A model generated the notes under the pieces. It did not search any database and was not told the origin of the DNA. It worked only from the letters and a program-made list of their open reading frames with translations. 34,104 nt of DNA from an uncultured Bacteroidales bacterium (GTDB lineage Bacteria; Bacteroidota; Bacteroidia; Bacteroidales; UBA932), in the NCBI GenBank assembly GCA_900546445.1, contig URCV01000016.1:1-34104 (forward strand). The letters are read 5' to 3'. Of the stretch, positions 31,918 through 34,104 are shown in pieces. The position numbers and the translations under genes were made by a program. Each line of letters opens with the position of its first letter. Within the stretch, counting starts at the first letter, position 1.

Positions 31918-33249
31918 ATGCGAGAATTTGAAGACATTAAGATCGCGGTGGCGGGTACGGGCTATGTAGGCCTTAGTATCGCTACTTTGCTGTCACAGCA
32001 TCACAAAGTTACCGCGGTGGATGTTATCCCGGAGAAAGTTGAGAAGATAAATAAGCGCATTAGCCCGATACAGGATGAATACATCGAGAAATACTTCGCC
32101 GAGAAGGAGTTAAACCTAACGGCCACTCTCGATGGCGCTGCCGCTTATAAAGATGCCGACTTCGTAGTAATCGCAGCTCCGACTAACTATGACCCGGTAA
32201 AGAACTATTTCGACACATCGCACGTAGAAGAAGTGATTGATTTAGTTCTCGAGGTGAACCCCGATGCCGTAATGGTAATCAAAAGCACGATTCCGGTAGG
32301 ATACACTCGTCATCTCTACACGAAGTACGCACAAGTGTTCCGTGAAAGAGGATGGGATGCCACTCGCAAACTTCGTCTGCTTTTCTCCCCGGAATTCCTT
32401 CGCGAAAGCAAGGCTCTCTATGATAACCTATATCCTTCCAGAATAATCGTGGGCTATCCTAAGATGATAGAAAACGCTAATGAGGAGAATTCGGCTATTA
32501 GAGCTATAGCGGGAAACCACTTGGAAGAAGAAGCTCATACGTTCGCGCGACTTCTTCAGGAAGGCGCAGTAAAGCAGGACATTCCGACCCTATTTATGGG
32601 CCTTAAGGAAGCTGAAGCCGTAAAGCTATTTGCGAACACCTACCTCGCGCTGCGCGTCAGCTACTTTAACGAGCTCGACACCTACGCCGAGATGAAAGGG
32701 CTTGACACGAAAGCGATTATCGACGGCGTGGGACTCGACCCGCGAATCGGTACGCACTATAACAACCCATCCTTCGGATATGGCGGCTACTGCCTGCCGA
32801 AAGACACGAAGCAGCTTCTGGCCAATTATGCCGACGTCCCCGAGAACCTAATAGAGGCCATAGTCGAGAGTAACCGTACTCGAAAGGATTACATAGCAGA
32901 TGCAGTGCTTCGCAAGGCGGGATATTATTCGGAGAATGGTCAGTGGGATGCAAGCAAAGAGCATAATTGTGTCATCGGAGTATACCGTCTCACGATGAAA
33001 TCAAATTCAGACAATTTCCGCCAGAGCGCCATCCAGGGCATCATGAAGCGCATAAAGGCCAAGGGAGCCGAGGTCATCATCTACGAGCCGACCCTCGAAA
33101 ACGGCACGACCTTCTTCGGAAGCAGGGTAGTGAACGACCTCGCCGAATTCAAATCCGCAAGCCATGCCATCATAGCGAACCGCTACGACGAGTGCCTTAA
33201 CGACGTGCAGGATAAAGTGTATACGAGAGATATTTTTAGAAGAGATTAA
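31918..33249 (+). CDS. ugd: UDP-glucose 6-dehydrogenase family protein
   Basis: This 443-residue NAD-dependent nucleotide-sugar dehydrogenase carries out a two-step oxidation of the C6 alcohol to a carboxylate. GTGYVGLS at 13-20 is the NAD motif, APTNYDP near 88-94, STIPVGYTRHL and SPEFLRESKALYDNLYPSRIIVG the middle landmarks, and GYGGYCLPKDTKQLL with the catalytic Cys292. The order of motifs is that of UDP-glucose dehydrogenases; UDP-ManNAc or UDP-GlcNAc as substrate cannot be excluded. It would feed UDP-glucuronate into the capsule. Its neighbours upstream are the ATPase gene (60-base gap) and downstream the CapE-like gene (18 bases). Confidence 0.93.
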   Translation: MREFEDIKIAVAGTGYVGLSIATLLSQHHKVTAVDVIPEKVEKINKRISPIQDEYIEKYFAEKELNLTATLDGAAAYKDADFVVIAAPTNYDPVKNYFDTSHVEEVIDLVLEVNPDAVMVIKSTIPVGYTRHLYTKYAQVFRERGWDATRKLRLLFSPEFLRESKALYDNLYPSRIIVGYPKMIENANEENSAIRAIAGNHLEEEAHTFARLLQEGAVKQDIPTLFMGLKEAEAVKLFANTYLALRVSYFNELDTYAEMKGLDTKAIIDGVGLDPRIGTHYNNPSFGYGGYCLPKDTKQLLANYADVPENLIEAIVESNRTRKDYIADAVLRKAGYYSENGQWDASKEHNCVIGVYRLTMKSNSDNFRQSAIQGIMKRIKAKGAEVIIYEPTLENGTTFFGSRVVNDLAEFKSASHAIIANRYDECLNDVQDKVYTRDIFRRD

Positions 33250-33267
33250 ATTAATTAAATAATTGAT

Positions 33268-34104
33268 ATGAGCATTTTCGCAGGAAAGACACTGATGATT
33301 ACCGGTGGTACGGGTAGCTTCGGCAATGCGGTACTTAACCGCTTTTTATCTACGGACATTAAGGAAATTCGAATTTTTAGCCGTGATGAGAAAAAACAAG
33401 ACGATATGCGTCACGAGTATCAGGCTAAGTATCCTGAATTCGCTTCTAAAATCAAATTTTACATAGGCGATGTCAGAAGCCTTGAAAGCTGCCGTAGTGC
33501 GATGCCTGGTGTGGATTATATTTTCCACGCCGCTGCCTTGAAGCAGGTTCCAAGTTGTGAGTTCTTCCCGATGGAAGCCGTTAAGACAAATGTCATAGGT
33601 ACGGATAACGTACTCACTGCCGCTATTGAAAACAATGTGGAGTGTGTAATATGTCTTTCAACAGATAAGGCGGCATACCCTATAAACGCTATGGGAATCA
33701 CTAAGGCCATAGAAGAAAAGGTAGCCGTAGCTAAGAGTCGTAATTCTAGAAATACGAAGATATGCTGCACTCGCTATGGTAATGTGATGTGCTCGCGTGG
33801 TTCTGTAATACCTTTGTGGATTGATCAGATTCGCAATGGCAACCCTATCACATTGACCGAGCCTAAGATGACACGCTTTATCATGTCACTTGAGGAAGCT
33901 GTTGACCTTGTGCTCTTTGCTTTCGAACACGGACAGAACGGAGACATTCTCGTTCAAAAGGCTCCTGCTTGTACGATAGGTACTCAAGCCGAGGCTGTAT
34001 GTGAGCTATTCGGTGGAAAGAAAGAAAACATAAAGGTAATCGGCATTCGTCACGGAGAGAAGATGTACGAAACCCTTCTTACTAAGGAGGAATGTGCTAA
34101 AGCG
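33268..34104 (+). CDS. UDP-GlcNAc 4,6-dehydratase/epimerase, CapE/FnlA-like, partial
   Basis: 279 codons from ATG to the window edge with no stop, so the C-terminus is missing. An extended SDR fold is clear: TGGTGSFGNAVL at 12-23, FSRDEKKQDDMRHEY, DVRSLESC, HAAALKQVPSCEFFP, then STDKAAYPINAMGITKAIEEK, where the usual catalytic Tyr of YxxxK is replaced by Met (M-GIT-K). That feature belongs to the inverting 4,6-dehydratase/5-epimerase branch (CapE, FnlA, WbjB) leading to FucNAc/PneNAc-type sugars. CTRYGNVMCSRGSVIPLW and RFIMSLEEAVDLVLFAF support this. Downstream companions (CapF/CapG-type) would lie outside the window. Confidence 0.9.
   Translation, partial: MSIFAGKTLMITGGTGSFGNAVLNRFLSTDIKEIRIFSRDEKKQDDMRHEYQAKYPEFASKIKFYIGDVRSLESCRSAMPGVDYIFHAAALKQVPSCEFFPMEAVKTNVIGTDNVLTAAIENNVECVICLSTDKAAYPINAMGITKAIEEKVAVAKSRNSRNTKICCTRYGNVMCSRGSVIPLWIDQIRNGNPITLTEPKMTRFIMSLEEAVDLVLFAFEHGQNGDILVQKAPACTIGTQAEAVCELFGGKKENIKVIGIRHGEKMYETLLTKEECAKA

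Overview
The window reads as a piece of a Bacteroidales-type (phylum Bacteroidota) chromosome. The evidence is: promoters of the TTTG-N18-20-TAnnTTTG kind (best at 386-415 and 12860-12891); few Shine-Dalgarno-like sites; FimA/Mfa1- and Mfa2-type fimbrial lipoproteins; DUF4493-, DUF6359- and DUF4906-like lipoproteins; an UpxY-type (NusG-like) capsule regulator; YfhO; a 29-residue mS38/COX24-like basic protein beside RNase G; and a long SecA with a C-terminal zinc motif. Genus cannot be decided from what is visible. No prophage, transposase, CRISPR array or plasmid gene was seen.

Layout. 1-3006: an HU gene, the 29-aa basic protein and rng, flanked on both sides by an unusual dense set of palindromic intergenic repeats, including a 138-bp element present twice in inverted orientation. 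3007-6158: a small DUF695-like gene, tRNA-Arg(CCG), a DUF4493/DUF6359-like lipoprotein, a UbiA/MenA-type prenyltransferase and tRNA-Gly(CCC). 6204-12833: a YfhO-type membrane protein facing a compact reverse-strand glycan operon (flippase, LicD, CDP-glycerol glycerophosphotransferase-like, GT2). 12846-17042: divergent promoters, secA, a bactofilin and a small Zn-ribbon gene. 17313-22209: a short SSB at the head of a P. gingivalis-type fimbrial operon (FimA/Mfa1-like subunit, Mfa2/FimB-like anchor, large DUF4906-like lipoprotein). 22206-27773: housekeeping genes: an NupG-like transporter, tgt, an LptF/G permease, dut, a PAP2 phosphatase and obg. 27835-34104: the start of a capsule or O-antigen locus (leader, upxY, rmlB, rmlA, an inserted A+T-rich AAA ATPase, ugd and a CapE/FnlA-like dehydratase cut by the window edge).

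How the genes work together. Much of the window serves the cell envelope: surface polysaccharide assembly at two sites, lipid export (LptF/G), Sec export, fimbriae and lipoproteins. The most unexplained sequence is the repeat cluster around rng. Two element families with different outer stems share the same two-hairpin plan and the same inner core, which suggests one class of structured mobile or regulatory repeat. Other points worth a look are: hairpins that abut or contain start and stop codons (rng, the menA-like gene); AAAGAAAC iterations at two-turn spacing between the Zn-ribbon gene and ssb; an SSB leading a pilus operon; a Tgt lacking the usual zinc cysteines; and the AAA/DUF4143 gene interrupting the capsule operon.
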